64,000 bases of DNA from Dyella silvae (GCF_026421305.1 NZ_JAPJBQ010000005.1:124001-188000), one strand, 5' to 3'. Positions 25,624 to 34,689 are shown, counted from the first letter of the stretch. A program made the numbers and translations. The notes: generated from the letters alone by a model not told the origin.

Positions 25624-27759
25624 ATGGTCCAAGCCACCCTCCATCCAAGCCCGGGTCTCGCCCAGTGGCGCGAACGCGCCGGCAGCACGCTGCCCGTGCT
25701 TGGCGACGTGCTTGATGTCTGTGGGCAGCTGCCGCTCAACCAGGCTGAGTGCGCCGATGTGCTCGACCTGCTCGGCATGCTCGGTTGTGACGCGCAAACT
25801 CAGGCGGCAGCGCTTTGGTTCGAGGTGGCGCGTGCAGACCCGGCGCTGTGGGCGCAGCGCGAGGCGGCCCTGCCGGCGGAGCTGCAGCGGCTGGTCGCCG
25901 GGCAGCTGGCGGCTGAGCGGGTGTGGGCCTTGCACGCGCAGCATGGCGGCGATCATGGCGCGGAAGGTCTGCGACGCTTGCTGCTGGCCATCATTCGCGA
26001 CTTGCGTGTGGTGTTCATTCTGCTGGCGAGGCAGCTGGCGCGCATGCGTGCCGCGGGGAGCCTGCCCGAGACCGAGCGCCAGGAGCTGGCACGCCTCACG
26101 CAAGACATCCACGCACCGCTCGCGAACCGGCTGGGTATCTGGCAACTGAAGTGGGAGCTGGAGGATCTCAGCTTCCGCTATCTGCAGCCCGATACCTATA
26201 AGCGCATTGCGCGTCTGCTCGACGAGCGGCGTGTCGATCGCGAAGAGTTCATCCGCGAATCGCTCACGGTGCTGCACAACGCGCTTGAGGCTGCCGGCAT
26301 CAAGGCGGATCTCGCCGGCCGGCCGAAGCACATCTATTCGATCTGGAAGAAGATGCAGCGCAAGTCGCTGGAGTTCTCCGATCTGTACGACATACGCGCG
26401 GTGCGCGTGCTGGTGGACAGCGTTGCCGATTGCTATGGCGCGCTCGGCGTAGTGCATACGTTGTGGCCGCATCTGCCGGGCGAGTTCGATGACTACATCG
26501 CCCGTCCCAAGGGCAACGATTACCGCTCGCTGCACACCGCGGTGGTGGGTCCGCGCGGCAAGACGCTCGAGGTGCAGATACGCACGCACGAGATGCATCG
26601 CATCAACGAATTGGGCGTGGCCGCGCACTGGCGCTACAAGGAAGGCGGCAGCGCCGACAGCGAATTCGAGGCGAAGATTGCCTGGATGCGTCGCCTGCTC
26701 GAGCCGCGTCCCGACAGCGAAGGCGATCTGGCCGCTGAGCTGCAGACGGAGCTGCTGGAAGATCGCGTCTACGTGCTCACGCCCAAGGGTGAGGTGGTGG
26801 ACTTGCCGCACGGTGCCACCGTGCTGGACTTTGCCTATCACGTGCACACCGAAGTCGGTCATCGCTGCCGCGGCGCCAAGGTCAACGGACGCATCGTGCC
26901 GCTCACCTTCCAGCCATCCAGCGGCGATCGCGTCGAAGTGCTTACCGGAAAAGTGGCGGAGCCCAGCCGCGACTGGCTGTCGACGCACCACGGTTATCTG
27001 CATACCTCACGTGCCAAGGAAAAGGTACGCACCTGGTTCCGGCGCATTGCACACGACGCCAACCTGGCGGCAGGCCGTGCCATCTTCGAAAAGGAGATCA
27101 AGCGTCTGGCTTTGCCGGCAGCCGACATCGGCAAGCTGCCTGCGCACTTCCATCTGAAGACCCACGACGAACTGCTGGTTGCACTGGCACTGGGCGAAGT
27201 CGCGCCGGGGCAGATCGCTCGCGTGCTGCAAGAAGCGGCCGCGCCAGCGCCCGCCATTACGCAGTCGGCGGCACCCACCACGTCCCGTCAGACGCTGCGC
27301 GACCATAGCGCGCTGAGCATCGAAGGCGTCGGCAACCTGCTGACCACACTGGCGCGTTGCTGCCAGCCGCTGCCGGGCGATCCGGTGCGCGGATTCGTCA
27401 CCCGTGGGCGGGGCGTGTCGGTCCATCGCGCCGATTGCCCCAGCCTGATGCGGTTGGCCAAGCGCGATCCGGATCGCGTCATCGAAGTGGAGTGGGGCAA
27501 GGCCGCTGCCAGGGCGTACGAGGTGGATATCGAACTCCACGGCTACGACCGCAAGGGCTTGCAGAAGGACGTGACCAGCCTGATCAGTAACGCCAGCGCC
27601 CACATCATCGCCTCGTCCAGCCGCGTGTTCACCCAGTCCGGCGAGGTGGAAATGCGTTTCACCTTGCGCGTGCGCGACTTCGAACAGCTTTCCAGTCTGC
27701 TGGCCCGGTTGGTGGCCCTGCCCAACGTGGTCGACGCGCGGCGCGTCAGCGGCGGCTGA
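25624..27759 (+). CDS. relA: RelA, (p)ppGpp synthetase
   Basis: Makes the stringent-response alarmone pppGpp from ATP and GTP on stalled ribosomes. The 711 residues show a degenerate N-terminal HD region (no HD pair in LLLAIIRDLRVVFILLARQL), so it should be synthetase only, followed by the synthetase domain (about 225-345) with YDIRAVRVLV and EFDDYIARPKGNDYRSLHT. A TGS domain follows (about 380-440, VYVLTPKGEVVDLPHGATVLD), then a zinc-finger-like ARCCQPLPGD and a C-terminal ACT domain. ATG at 25624 is chosen; upstream in-frame codons run into the palindromic element. A separate bifunctional SpoT is expected elsewhere. Confidence 0.92.
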   Translation: MVQATLHPSPGLAQWRERAGSTLPVLGDVLDVCGQLPLNQAECADVLDLLGMLGCDAQTQAAALWFEVARADPALWAQREAALPAELQRLVAGQLAAERVWALHAQHGGDHGAEGLRRLLLAIIRDLRVVFILLARQLARMRAAGSLPETERQELARLTQDIHAPLANRLGIWQLKWELEDLSFRYLQPDTYKRIARLLDERRVDREEFIRESLTVLHNALEAAGIKADLAGRPKHIYSIWKKMQRKSLEFSDLYDIRAVRVLVDSVADCYGALGVVHTLWPHLPGEFDDYIARPKGNDYRSLHTAVVGPRGKTLEVQIRTHEMHRINELGVAAHWRYKEGGSADSEFEAKIAWMRRLLEPRPDSEGDLAAELQTELLEDRVYVLTPKGEVVDLPHGATVLDFAYHVHTEVGHRCRGAKVNGRIVPLTFQPSSGDRVEVLTGKVAEPSRDWLSTHHGYLHTSRAKEKVRTWFRRIAHDANLAAGRAIFEKEIKRLALPAADIGKLPAHFHLKTHDELLVALALGEVAPGQIARVLQEAAAPAPAITQSAAPTTSRQTLRDHSALSIEGVGNLLTTLARCCQPLPGDPVRGFVTRGRGVSVHRADCPSLMRLAKRDPDRVIEVEWGKAAARAYEVDIELHGYDRKGLQKDVTSLISNASAHIIASSSRVFTQSGEVEMRFTLRVRDFEQLSSLLARLVALPNVVDARRVSGG

Positions 27760-27836
27760 ACAACGCGCATGTCGTTCCGGGAGCTGGCGTGGCGCAATGC
27801 TAAGCTGGCGCCGATAAATCCTTCCCTCGAGAACCC

Positions 27837-29546
27837 ATGAACGGACGCAAAGACCAGCACGAGCACGGGTCGCAGGGCCGCACCGAGCCCACTATGGGCA
27901 ACCTCGACAACCTGGACACGCCGGCGCAGGCCCCCAGGAACGACGACGGGTTGCCGCCGCTCACACTCGATCCGGATATGCGTCGCGCCGCATCGGCCCG
28001 GCCGGCGGCGTCGCGTCCGCGCAAGCGCGGCTGGCTGGTACCGCTGGCTTTGCTGGTCGTCATTGGCGTGGGCACGACGCTGTGGATGCAGCAGGACAAA
28101 CTGCGCGGCCTGGTGCCCAGCACCGAACTTGACGGCGTGCTCGGGCGCGCGGAAACGGCGTTGGAGCAGGACCATCTGGACGGCAATGACGGCACCAGCG
28201 CTCGCGAACTGTTCGAAGCCGCGCGTGCGTTGCAGCCGGATAACGACCGGGCCCGCGATGGCCTGCGCAAAGTGGGGCAGGCCGAAATTGCCCGCGCCGA
28301 TGCAGCGCTGCAGGCCCACAAGCTGGACGAAGCGGATCAGGCGCTGGCCACCGCCCGCGAGCTGCTGGGCGGCGGCAGCGATGTCGATCGCCTGACTCAG
28401 GCGCTGGCCAGCGCACGTAACGGCTCGGTACCGACCGATCGTCTGATCGAGCAGGCGCAACAGGCATTCGATGCCGGCAAGCTGGATGGCGACGATGGCG
28501 CGGGCGCGCTGTATCGCAAAGTGTTGAGCGCCGACCCGAATAACGCGGTGGCCTCGCATGGCCTGGACAAGGTCGGCGATGCGTTGGCCAGTCAGGTACA
28601 CAAAGCGTTGGACGCCGGTGATCGCAGCACCGCCTCCGCGTTGGTCGACAAGCTGGCCGCGTTGCTGCCGAACTACGGCGAACTACCCGCGTTGCGCGCG
28701 GCACTGGTGCAGGCGGACCAGCAGAACAACGGCGCACTGGCCGACGCGTTGCAGCAGGGACAAGACGCGTTGCGTGCTGGCCGCATCACCGGACCCGGCG
28801 ATGACACCGCGCTGGTGCATTACAAGGCAGTACTCGCGATCGCGCCCGACAATGCCGATGCCAAAGCGGGACTGGGTCAGGTGGCGCAGGCGTTGATCGT
28901 GCAGGCCAATGCCGCGCTCGATGGCGGCGATGCAGCCCACGCACGCCAGCTGCTGGATCAGGCGGCGGAACTGGCGCCGCGTTCGGCCGAACTGGCCGCC
29001 GCTCGCGCCCGCATGGGCGAGACACGCAAGTCCGCTTCTGCGTCGGTCGCGAGCGATGTTGCGCAGGACAACGCCGAATCCATGCAGCATCCCGCACTCA
29101 CGCCGCAGCAGAGCGCCGAACTCACACGCACCATCCAGCGTGCCGACGCCGCGGCCCGCGAGGGCAAGCTGATGCTTCCGCCCGGCGACAGCGCTTACGA
29201 CCTCTATCGTCAGGCGTTGGCGGTGGACGGCAACAACGAAGCCGCGCGCCATGGTCTGGAAGGGCTGTCCAACCTCGCCGTCAGCCAGTTCAACCAGGCC
29301 ATTGCCAGCGGCAACCTTGCTGCGGCCGGCAACCGCCTCGCCGATCTGAGTGACCTTTCGCCGGGCGGCACGGCGCAGGGCGCGCTGCGTCAGCGGCTTG
29401 CCAGCGCCTGGATGGATCAGGCCGAGCAACAGCTGCAGAGCGGCGATCGCGCGGGCGCAGCGCAGTCGCTGGACAGCGCACGCAAACTGGCGCCGGGCAA
29501 CCCGCGCCTGACGACATTGATGGCGCGGCTGCAGTCGGGCTCCTGA
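27837..29546 (+). CDS. Membrane-anchored tetratricopeptide-like repeat protein
   Basis: A 569-residue protein with a polar N-terminus, one membrane segment at about residues 65-83 (GWLVPLALLVVIGVGTTLWM), and a long helical extracytoplasmic part built from TPR-like repeats. Repeated patterns are ALYRKVLSADPNNAVASHGL, VHYKAVLAIAPDNADAKAGL and DLYRQALAVDGNNEAARHGL, about 100-160 residues apart and alternating with ALDAGD-type helices. Such architecture serves as a scaffold; the partner is not evident. It starts 77 bases after relA on the same strand and is followed 10 bases later by the epimerase-like gene, so the last two are probably co-transcribed. Confidence 0.75.
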   Translation: MNGRKDQHEHGSQGRTEPTMGNLDNLDTPAQAPRNDDGLPPLTLDPDMRRAASARPAASRPRKRGWLVPLALLVVIGVGTTLWMQQDKLRGLVPSTELDGVLGRAETALEQDHLDGNDGTSARELFEAARALQPDNDRARDGLRKVGQAEIARADAALQAHKLDEADQALATARELLGGGSDVDRLTQALASARNGSVPTDRLIEQAQQAFDAGKLDGDDGAGALYRKVLSADPNNAVASHGLDKVGDALASQVHKALDAGDRSTASALVDKLAALLPNYGELPALRAALVQADQQNNGALADALQQGQDALRAGRITGPGDDTALVHYKAVLAIAPDNADAKAGLGQVAQALIVQANAALDGGDAAHARQLLDQAAELAPRSAELAAARARMGETRKSASASVASDVAQDNAESMQHPALTPQQSAELTRTIQRADAAAREGKLMLPPGDSAYDLYRQALAVDGNNEAARHGLEGLSNLAVSQFNQAIASGNLAAAGNRLADLSDLSPGGTAQGALRQRLASAWMDQAEQQLQSGDRAGAAQSLDSARKLAPGNPRLTTLMARLQSGS

Positions 29547-29556
29547 GGAAACACAA

Positions 29557-30399
29557 ATGAGTGTGGTGGTTTTCGGAGCCAGCAGTCAGATTGGCCACTT
29601 CCTGCTGCCGCGCCTGAGGGCACGTGGCGAGCCCGTGTTGGCGTTGAGCCGCAAGCAGCATGCGAGCAGCCCCGGCGTGGACTGGGTAAAAGGCGAGTTG
29701 CCGGCCCGACTGCCTTCATTGGGGCAGCCATCGGCCGTCGTCAGCTTTGGCCCCTTGTTGCTGCTTGCTCAATGGCTGGCGGCCACGGGCTTGCCGCCGG
29801 GGACCCGGGTGATCGCCACCAGCTCGATGAGCGCCGAGTCCAAGCAGGCCTCGGATGTGCCTGCCGAGCGTGCCGTTTCGCAGGCACTACGCGACGGTGA
29901 GGCGGCGCTGGCTGAGGTGTGCGGCAAGCTGGGTTACCTCTGGACCGTGTTTCGTCCCACGCTTATCTATGGCGCCGGGCTGGATAAAAGCCTGACGCCC
30001 ATCGCTCAGCGGGCCATGCGCACACGGGTATTTCCGCTGCCTGCAGGCCGGGGCATGCGTCAGCCCGTTCACGCCGACGACATTGCGGCGGCGGTGGTGG
30101 CGGCCATGGATCGCCCGGCATCGGCGGGCCATGTGTTGCCGCTGGGTGGTGGCGAGCGGCTCACTGCGGGTGAGATGTTCGCCCGGGTGCGCAACAGCCT
30201 GCCGGTACCGACGGTGCCGGTGCCGATACCGGCGCCATTGCTGCGCCTGAGCCGCCGCTTGGTGCCGCGGGTGCGCGGCCCGCTGACGCGGCTCGAGGCC
30301 AATCTGATTGCGGATAACAGCGAGCTTCAGCGGCTGCTGGGGTTGGAGCAACGGCCGTTCCGGCCGGATGCCAGCTGCTGGGTGCCACCTTCTGCCTAG
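29557..30399 (+). CDS. NAD(P)-binding epimerase/dehydratase-like protein
   Basis: A 280-residue Rossmann-fold protein of the extended short-chain dehydrogenase/NAD-dependent epimerase clan. The dinucleotide loop is VVVFGASSQIGHFL near the N-terminus. A conserved arginine-rich turn FRPTLIYGAGLD and the QPVHADDIAAAVVAAM segment match sugar-epimerase-like proteins; a canonical YxxxK is not clearly visible, so enzymatic activity is uncertain. ATG at 29557 lies 10 bases after the TPR-like gene. Confidence 0.75.
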   Translation: MSVVVFGASSQIGHFLLPRLRARGEPVLALSRKQHASSPGVDWVKGELPARLPSLGQPSAVVSFGPLLLLAQWLAATGLPPGTRVIATSSMSAESKQASDVPAERAVSQALRDGEAALAEVCGKLGYLWTVFRPTLIYGAGLDKSLTPIAQRAMRTRVFPLPAGRGMRQPVHADDIAAAVVAAMDRPASAGHVLPLGGGERLTAGEMFARVRNSLPVPTVPVPIPAPLLRLSRRLVPRVRGPLTRLEANLIADNSELQRLLGLEQRPFRPDASCWVPPSA

Positions 30400-30440
30400 A
30401 AAGGGGCCGATCGAGATCCTCGAGACTCCTGCTATTACCT

Positions 30441-30564
30441 CACCGTCATCCCCGCGAAGGCGGGGATCCAGCGACTTTCGGTTTCCCTCAACGCCTTAAA
30501 GGCACTGGATGACCAACCTTCGGCTGTTGTGAAGCTCTTCCCGCCTTCGCGGGGATGACGGTGG
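30441..30564. repeat. REP-like inverted pair, family B, copy 2 (right half interrupted)
   Basis: CACCGTCATCCCCGCGAAGG (30441 onward, running to the GATCCAG at about 30471) faces an inverted partner ending at 30564. The spacer resembles that of the 24568 copy. In the right half, CACTGGAT (about 30502-30509) is separated from CCCGCCTTCGCGGGGATGAC by about 29 unrelated bases, so this copy carries a small insertion. It lies in the 334-base gap before mrcB, where I see nothing else. Confidence 0.85.
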
Positions 30565-30733
30565 GGGAGACTACGCCGCGCGCAGGTCTTGAGGGGCATT
30601 AGCAAGGCGTGGTGGTCCCGAACACGCCCCACCCGAGCCCGCTCCAGGCCACAAATCGTCGCAGGCGTTCAGATGCCCGCCGGTAAGCAGGCCCTATGAT
30701 CCCGGAGCCTTCCTGTTTCGGGGTCACCCCTAC

Positions 30734-33061
30734 TTGTCCTTCTTCGCCCGCCTCCGTTCGTTCCTCAGCGCCATCTGGCCCTGGGTCCGCATCCCGTTCT
30801 GGGTCTGTGTGGGTTTGCTGTTCGGCTTCGTGCTGCCTTACACGCTGGTGTTGAACAAGCGCGTGCAGGATCGCTTCAACGACCTGGTCTTCGCGGTGCC
30901 CACCCGTATTTACGCGCGGCCGCTGCCGCTGGCATCCGGTACGCCGATGACGTCCGGGGCGCTGGAGCTGGAGCTGACCTTTGCCGGCTACAGCAACGAC
31001 GGGCACGGCCAGGTGGCCGGTACCTGGGCGAAGGACGGCAGCAATTACACCATCGCCTCGCGTGGCTATGCCGGCCCCGACGGTGGCGAGGTGCCCAAAC
31101 GCATTCGCGTCGCGCTGGGCAAGGGGCAGGTCGCCGGCGTGAAGGACGTCAGCACCGGCAAGCCACTGGAACTGACCCATCTCGATCCCGCACGCATCGC
31201 CACGGTGTATGGCTCGCAGCAGGAAGAGCGCCGCATCGTGCGCCTGAATGATGTGCCGCCGTTGTTGCTGAGCGGTTTGCAGGCCGTCGAAGACCGCGAC
31301 TTCAAGCATCACTTTGGCATCGATGTCTTCGCCATCATTCGCGCCTCCTTCGCCAACCTGCGTGCCGGCCACACGGTGCAGGGCGGTTCGACGCTGACCC
31401 AGCAGCTGGTGCGCAACCTGTTCCTCGATCGCGAGCAGAACCTCACGCGCAAGTTCAACGAAGCGCTGATGTCGATCCTGATCGAAGCGCACTACGACAA
31501 GAGCCGCATCCTCGAGGCGTACGTCAACGAAGTGTTCCTGGGGCAGCAGGGCAGCCAGGCGGTGCACGGTTTTGCCGCCGCGTCGGAGTTCTACTTCGGC
31601 CGCCGCATGGAGGACCTCAAGCCGCAGGAGATGGCGCTGCTGATCGGCATGGTGAAGGGGCCGAGCTACTACGAGCCGCGTCGCTACCCTGATCGCGCGA
31701 TGTCGCGCCGAAACCTGGTGCTGGATCAGTTTGTCGAGACAGGCCTGATCTCGAAGGAAGATGGCGAAAGCTTCAAGGCGACGCCGCTCGGCATCGTCAC
31801 CAACGGGCAGTTGCCGCATAACCGCTTCCCCGCCTTCATGCAGCTGGTGCGCGATCAGATCACCAGCGACTTCGATGACGAAACGCTTTCCAACGGCAAC
31901 CTGAGCATCTTCACCACGCTCGATCCCGCCGCCCAGGTGTACGCCGAGCAGGCCATCACCACCACGACGAACAGTCTCGGCAAGCGAGGCGAGGCCGCGC
32001 AGGCCGCTGCGGTAGTGACTGAAGCGCAGACGGGCGCCGTGCTTGCCATCGTCGGCAGCAAGGTGCCGGGCGATCAGGGCTTCAATCGCGCGCTCGACGC
32101 ACGCCGTCCGATCGGTTCGCTGGTGAAGCCGCTGGTGTACCTGGTGGCGCTGGCCAACCCCGAGCGCTGGAACCTTGGCAGCCCGGTGGAAGACTCGCCG
32201 ATCAGCATGCGCCAGCCCGATGGCAGCTTCTGGACGCCGAAGAACGATGAGGGCGACTCGCACGGCGCCGTGCCGATGGTCGATGCGCTGGTGCACTCGT
32301 GGAACCTGGCCACCATCAATCTCGGCATGACGGTGGGCGTGCCGCGCATCAAGGCGTTCCTTGAGTCGTTCGGCCTTACTGATGTGAATCCCAGCCCATC
32401 GCTGCTGATCGGCGCAGTGGATATGTCGCCGCTGCAGGCGGCGCAGCTTTATCAGTACATCGCTGCGGATGGACACGCCTTGCCGCTGCTGGCCGTGCGC
32501 GGCGTGGTCGATAGCAAGGGTCAGACCATCAAGCGTTATGAAGTGAAGACCGGATCGGGCGAGTATCAGTCTGCGGTGCGTCTGGTGACCTGGGCGATGC
32601 AGCAGGTGGCGCGCTCGGGCACGGCGGCGTCGATCGGCACTTCTGGTCTGTCGTATCTCAACGCGGCCGGCAAAACCGGCACCAGTAACGACATGCGTGA
32701 CAGCTGGTTCGCAGGTTTCACCGGCGATCACCTGGCGCTGTTCTGGATGGGCCGTGACGACAACAAGCCCAGTGGCTTGTACGGCGCCACCGGCAGTCTG
32801 CGTGCATGGCAGGAGTTGTTCCGCAAACTGCCGACGCGTCCGCTGTCGGCAGCGCCGGGGCAGGGCCTGGAAATGGCCTGGATCAACACCTCCAGTGGCC
32901 GTCGTTCGGAACAGGGGTGCGAAGGAGCGCGTCAATTGCCGGTAGTCGCCGGTACACTGTCGCAGGACGCCGAAGGCTGCTTCTGGCAGCACGTCGGCAA
33001 CCTTTTCGGCGGCGGTGATGCCCCTCCCGCGCCGGTCCCCAGTGCCCCAACGCGAGAATGA
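30734..33061 (+). CDS. mrcB: Penicillin-binding protein 1B, bifunctional peptidoglycan synthase
   Basis: Class A PBP that polymerises lipid II and cross-links peptidoglycan in the periplasm. The 775 residues show a short cytoplasmic tail and membrane anchor (about 20-40), a UB2H-like domain (about 70-160), GT51 with EDRDF (catalytic E186) and GGSTLTQQLVRN, and a transpeptidase domain with SLVK (S462), SWN and KTG (647-649). The start appears to be TTG at 30734: no ATG or GTG in frame precedes the anchor, and only a weak GGGG lies 10 bases upstream. The stop overlaps the next gene by 4 bases, which points to the PBP1b activator lipoprotein. Confidence 0.92.
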   Translation: MSFFARLRSFLSAIWPWVRIPFWVCVGLLFGFVLPYTLVLNKRVQDRFNDLVFAVPTRIYARPLPLASGTPMTSGALELELTFAGYSNDGHGQVAGTWAKDGSNYTIASRGYAGPDGGEVPKRIRVALGKGQVAGVKDVSTGKPLELTHLDPARIATVYGSQQEERRIVRLNDVPPLLLSGLQAVEDRDFKHHFGIDVFAIIRASFANLRAGHTVQGGSTLTQQLVRNLFLDREQNLTRKFNEALMSILIEAHYDKSRILEAYVNEVFLGQQGSQAVHGFAAASEFYFGRRMEDLKPQEMALLIGMVKGPSYYEPRRYPDRAMSRRNLVLDQFVETGLISKEDGESFKATPLGIVTNGQLPHNRFPAFMQLVRDQITSDFDDETLSNGNLSIFTTLDPAAQVYAEQAITTTTNSLGKRGEAAQAAAVVTEAQTGAVLAIVGSKVPGDQGFNRALDARRPIGSLVKPLVYLVALANPERWNLGSPVEDSPISMRQPDGSFWTPKNDEGDSHGAVPMVDALVHSWNLATINLGMTVGVPRIKAFLESFGLTDVNPSPSLLIGAVDMSPLQAAQLYQYIAADGHALPLLAVRGVVDSKGQTIKRYEVKTGSGEYQSAVRLVTWAMQQVARSGTAASIGTSGLSYLNAAGKTGTSNDMRDSWFAGFTGDHLALFWMGRDDNKPSGLYGATGSLRAWQELFRKLPTRPLSAAPGQGLEMAWINTSSGRRSEQGCEGARQLPVVAGTLSQDAEGCFWQHVGNLFGGGDAPPAPVPSAPTRE

Positions 33062-33588
33062 CCATGTTCCGTCGCTCCCTTCCTGTTGTTGCGCCTGCCG
33101 TGCTGGCCGTTCTGCTCGCCGCATGCGGCCAGCCCAATGCACCCGCGCAGGCGACCCGCCCTACCGTGTCCGATGAGCAGATGCTGACGGCCATTCACAC
33201 CGCCGGTGAGCAGGAAAAGTCTTCGATTGACGTGAATCCCTTGCGCGATCCCGGCGTGGCCGCGCTGCAAGACGCCGCCGACGGCGACGTGCGCGTGGGC
33301 AAGTACAACGACGCCGCGACCAAGCTCGATCAGGCGCTGAAGATCAGCCCCGACTCGCCGGACCTGTTGCAGGACCGCGCCGAGCTGGCCATTCGCCTCA
33401 AGGATTACGCCAGTGCCGAAAAGCTGGCGCATCGTTCGTGGGAACTCGGCCCGCGCCTGGGCCCGTTGTGCGCCCGCAACTGGCAGACCATCGTTGAAAT
33501 GCGACAGCACGCGGGCGACGACGCCGGTGCGGCCAGCGCCGCCAAGTGGGTGTCGCAGTGCCACAAGGAAGGCCTGCAGCGTTACTGA
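33058..33588 (+). CDS. Lipoprotein with TPR-like repeats, probable LpoP-type PBP1b activator
   Basis: A 176-residue outer-membrane lipoprotein candidate: signal peptide with lipobox LLAAC (Cys 23), a short linker, then TPR-like helices (DVRVGKYNDAATKLDQALKI and DYASAEKLAHRSWEL). It overlaps the mrcB stop by ATGA (33058-33061); a second ATG at 33064 is possible. In Pseudomonas aeruginosa, LpoP is a TPR lipoprotein encoded next to PBP1b and activates it. The same arrangement here makes this role likely, though unproven by sequence alone. Confidence 0.75.
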   Translation: MTMFRRSLPVVAPAVLAVLLAACGQPNAPAQATRPTVSDEQMLTAIHTAGEQEKSSIDVNPLRDPGVAALQDAADGDVRVGKYNDAATKLDQALKISPDSPDLLQDRAELAIRLKDYASAEKLAHRSWELGPRLGPLCARNWQTIVEMRQHAGDDAGAASAAKWVSQCHKEGLQRY

Positions 33589-33617
33589 TGCAGCGCGGGG
33601 CGGCCTGTTTGGTCGCC

Positions 33618-33998
33618 TCAGTTTTCAGCGAGTAATTGAACCAACGCCGCGCGCCGGCGCGCGTTGAGCCGCCGCATGGCGGCGATGACGGCGCGCTCCT
33701 CGCTGGTCAGCGACTTGTAGGCCGCGCCGGGTTCGCGCAACTGGCCGCTGGCGGGCAGGCGGCCCAGCACCAACCAATCCAGGCTGCACTCCAGTTCCTC
33801 GGCGATGTCGGTCAGCCGCGAGGTCTCGGGCATGGATTGCCCTTTCAGCCATTGCCGCGCCGACTCTGTCGACACCCCAAAGTGCGCTGCCACGGTCGAG
33901 ACGCGCGCGCGGCCGCCCGGAATGTCGGCGGCATCACAGGCTTGCTGCAGGCGATCTGCAAAGCCGGCGTAGGGGTTGACTGTTTTCTTGGTAGGCAA
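33618..33998 (-). CDS. Small XRE-family (phage-repressor-like) DNA-binding protein
   Basis: A helix-turn-helix protein with FADRLQQACDAADI and RVSTVAAHFGVSTESARQWLKGQ as the DNA-binding core, then a tail TSEERAVIAAMRRLNARRRAALVQLL. The open frame extends to 34199, but the upstream part looks non-coding. TTG at 33998 (AGG 6 bases upstream) gives 126 residues starting just before the helix-turn-helix; TTG at 34031 is the alternative. Three short dyads in the leader (33996-34075) suggest autoregulation. There is no neighbouring prophage gene, so it is probably a domesticated regulator. Confidence 0.65.
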   Translation of the reverse strand: MPTKKTVNPYAGFADRLQQACDAADIPGGRARVSTVAAHFGVSTESARQWLKGQSMPETSRLTDIAEELECSLDWLVLGRLPASGQLREPGAAYKSLTSEERAVIAAMRRLNARRRAALVQLLAEN

Positions 33999-34075
33999 GT
34001 TAAACCTGGATTTGATGAACCCAATGTCCAAGCCATTCTTGGGTTTTGGCCCGGGGATGTTCCAAGTTTGACTTG
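33996..34075. promoter_or_regulatory. Three CAAG-type dyads in the XRE leader
   Basis: CAAGT-TTG-ACTTG at 34063-34075 and CCAAG-CCATT-CTTGG at 34028-34042 are perfect dyads, and CAAGT-TAA-ACCTG at 33996-34008 is a degenerate one. Their centres are roughly 33-34 bases apart, about three helical turns, as in autoregulated repressor operators. The binding protein is inferred, not shown. Confidence 0.45.
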
Positions 34076-34231
34076 TTTTGCAGGCCGTGATTGTTTCTCT
34101 CCAGGCGCGAGGCGTCCTCGGTCGAGTCGGGACGTCCTGATCGCCAACGGCTGCCCCCGTGCCCATCGGGGGAGGTTCCTGCGCCGGCACTCCACTCACC
34201 CGTGAGTCCGGCCATGGAATGCGCGGGTACC

Positions 34232-34284
34232 TACCGGATCCGCAAGGGCGGTGCGCGCCAGGCTAGGCTGGCGCGCATCCGGTA
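34232..34284. repeat. Nested hairpin downstream of the VOC gene
   Basis: TGCGCGCCAG and CTGGCGCGCA form a perfect 10-bp stem (34252-34277, 6-base loop), enclosed by TACCGGAT (34232-34239) and ATCCGGTA (34277-34284). It follows the minus-strand stop at 34294. There is no T-run, so it may be a structural repeat rather than a terminator. Confidence 0.5.
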
Positions 34285-34293
34285 TCTACAGCC

Positions 34294-34689
34294 TCAGGCT
34301 GGGGATGGCGGTGTGTGCCGGCGTTCTTCCATCAAGCCGACAAGGTTGCCATCCGGGTCACGCAGAAACGCCAGCCACAAGGTGTGATCGGAAAGCTCGG
34401 CGGTGGCACGCGGCTCGTGTTCGCCCTTGGCGCCGCGCTCGAGCATCGTCTGGTACGCCGCATCGATAGGGCTGACCTTGAAGTACAACACCGAGTTGCC
34501 GCCCACACTGCCTGCACCTTGCGGGGTGGTTAGCATGAGGCGGATGCCGCCAGTGTTCAGAAAGGCCAGCTGCGGGGCAGGGCGGAACAGGAGCGGCAAT
34601 TCCAGAATATCGCGATAGAACGCGAGCGCCGTATCGACATCGCTGACGGTGATGGCGATCTGGCCGATGCCTGCGATAGATGAAGCCAT
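34294..34689 (-). CDS. VOC family protein (glyoxalase/bleomycin-resistance fold)
   Basis: A 131-residue vicinal-oxygen-chelate protein: IGQIAITVSDVDTALAFYRDI opens the first beta-alpha-beta-beta-beta module and FLRDPDGNLVGLMEE closes the second, the latter carrying the usual metal-binding glutamate. Substrate unknown. ATG at 34689 is chosen for GGAG 7 bases upstream. It diverges from the YoaA-type helicase gene with 71 bases between the start codons. Confidence 0.8.
   Translation of the reverse strand: MASSIAGIGQIAITVSDVDTALAFYRDILELPLLFRPAPQLAFLNTGGIRLMLTTPQGAGSVGGNSVLYFKVSPIDAAYQTMLERGAKGEHEPRATAELSDHTLWLAFLRDPDGNLVGLMEERRHTPPSPA

Noticed and set aside
30599-33142. An 847-codon minus-strand open frame opposite mrcB
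   Set aside because: A shadow frame; mrcB has all GT51 and transpeptidase motifs in order.
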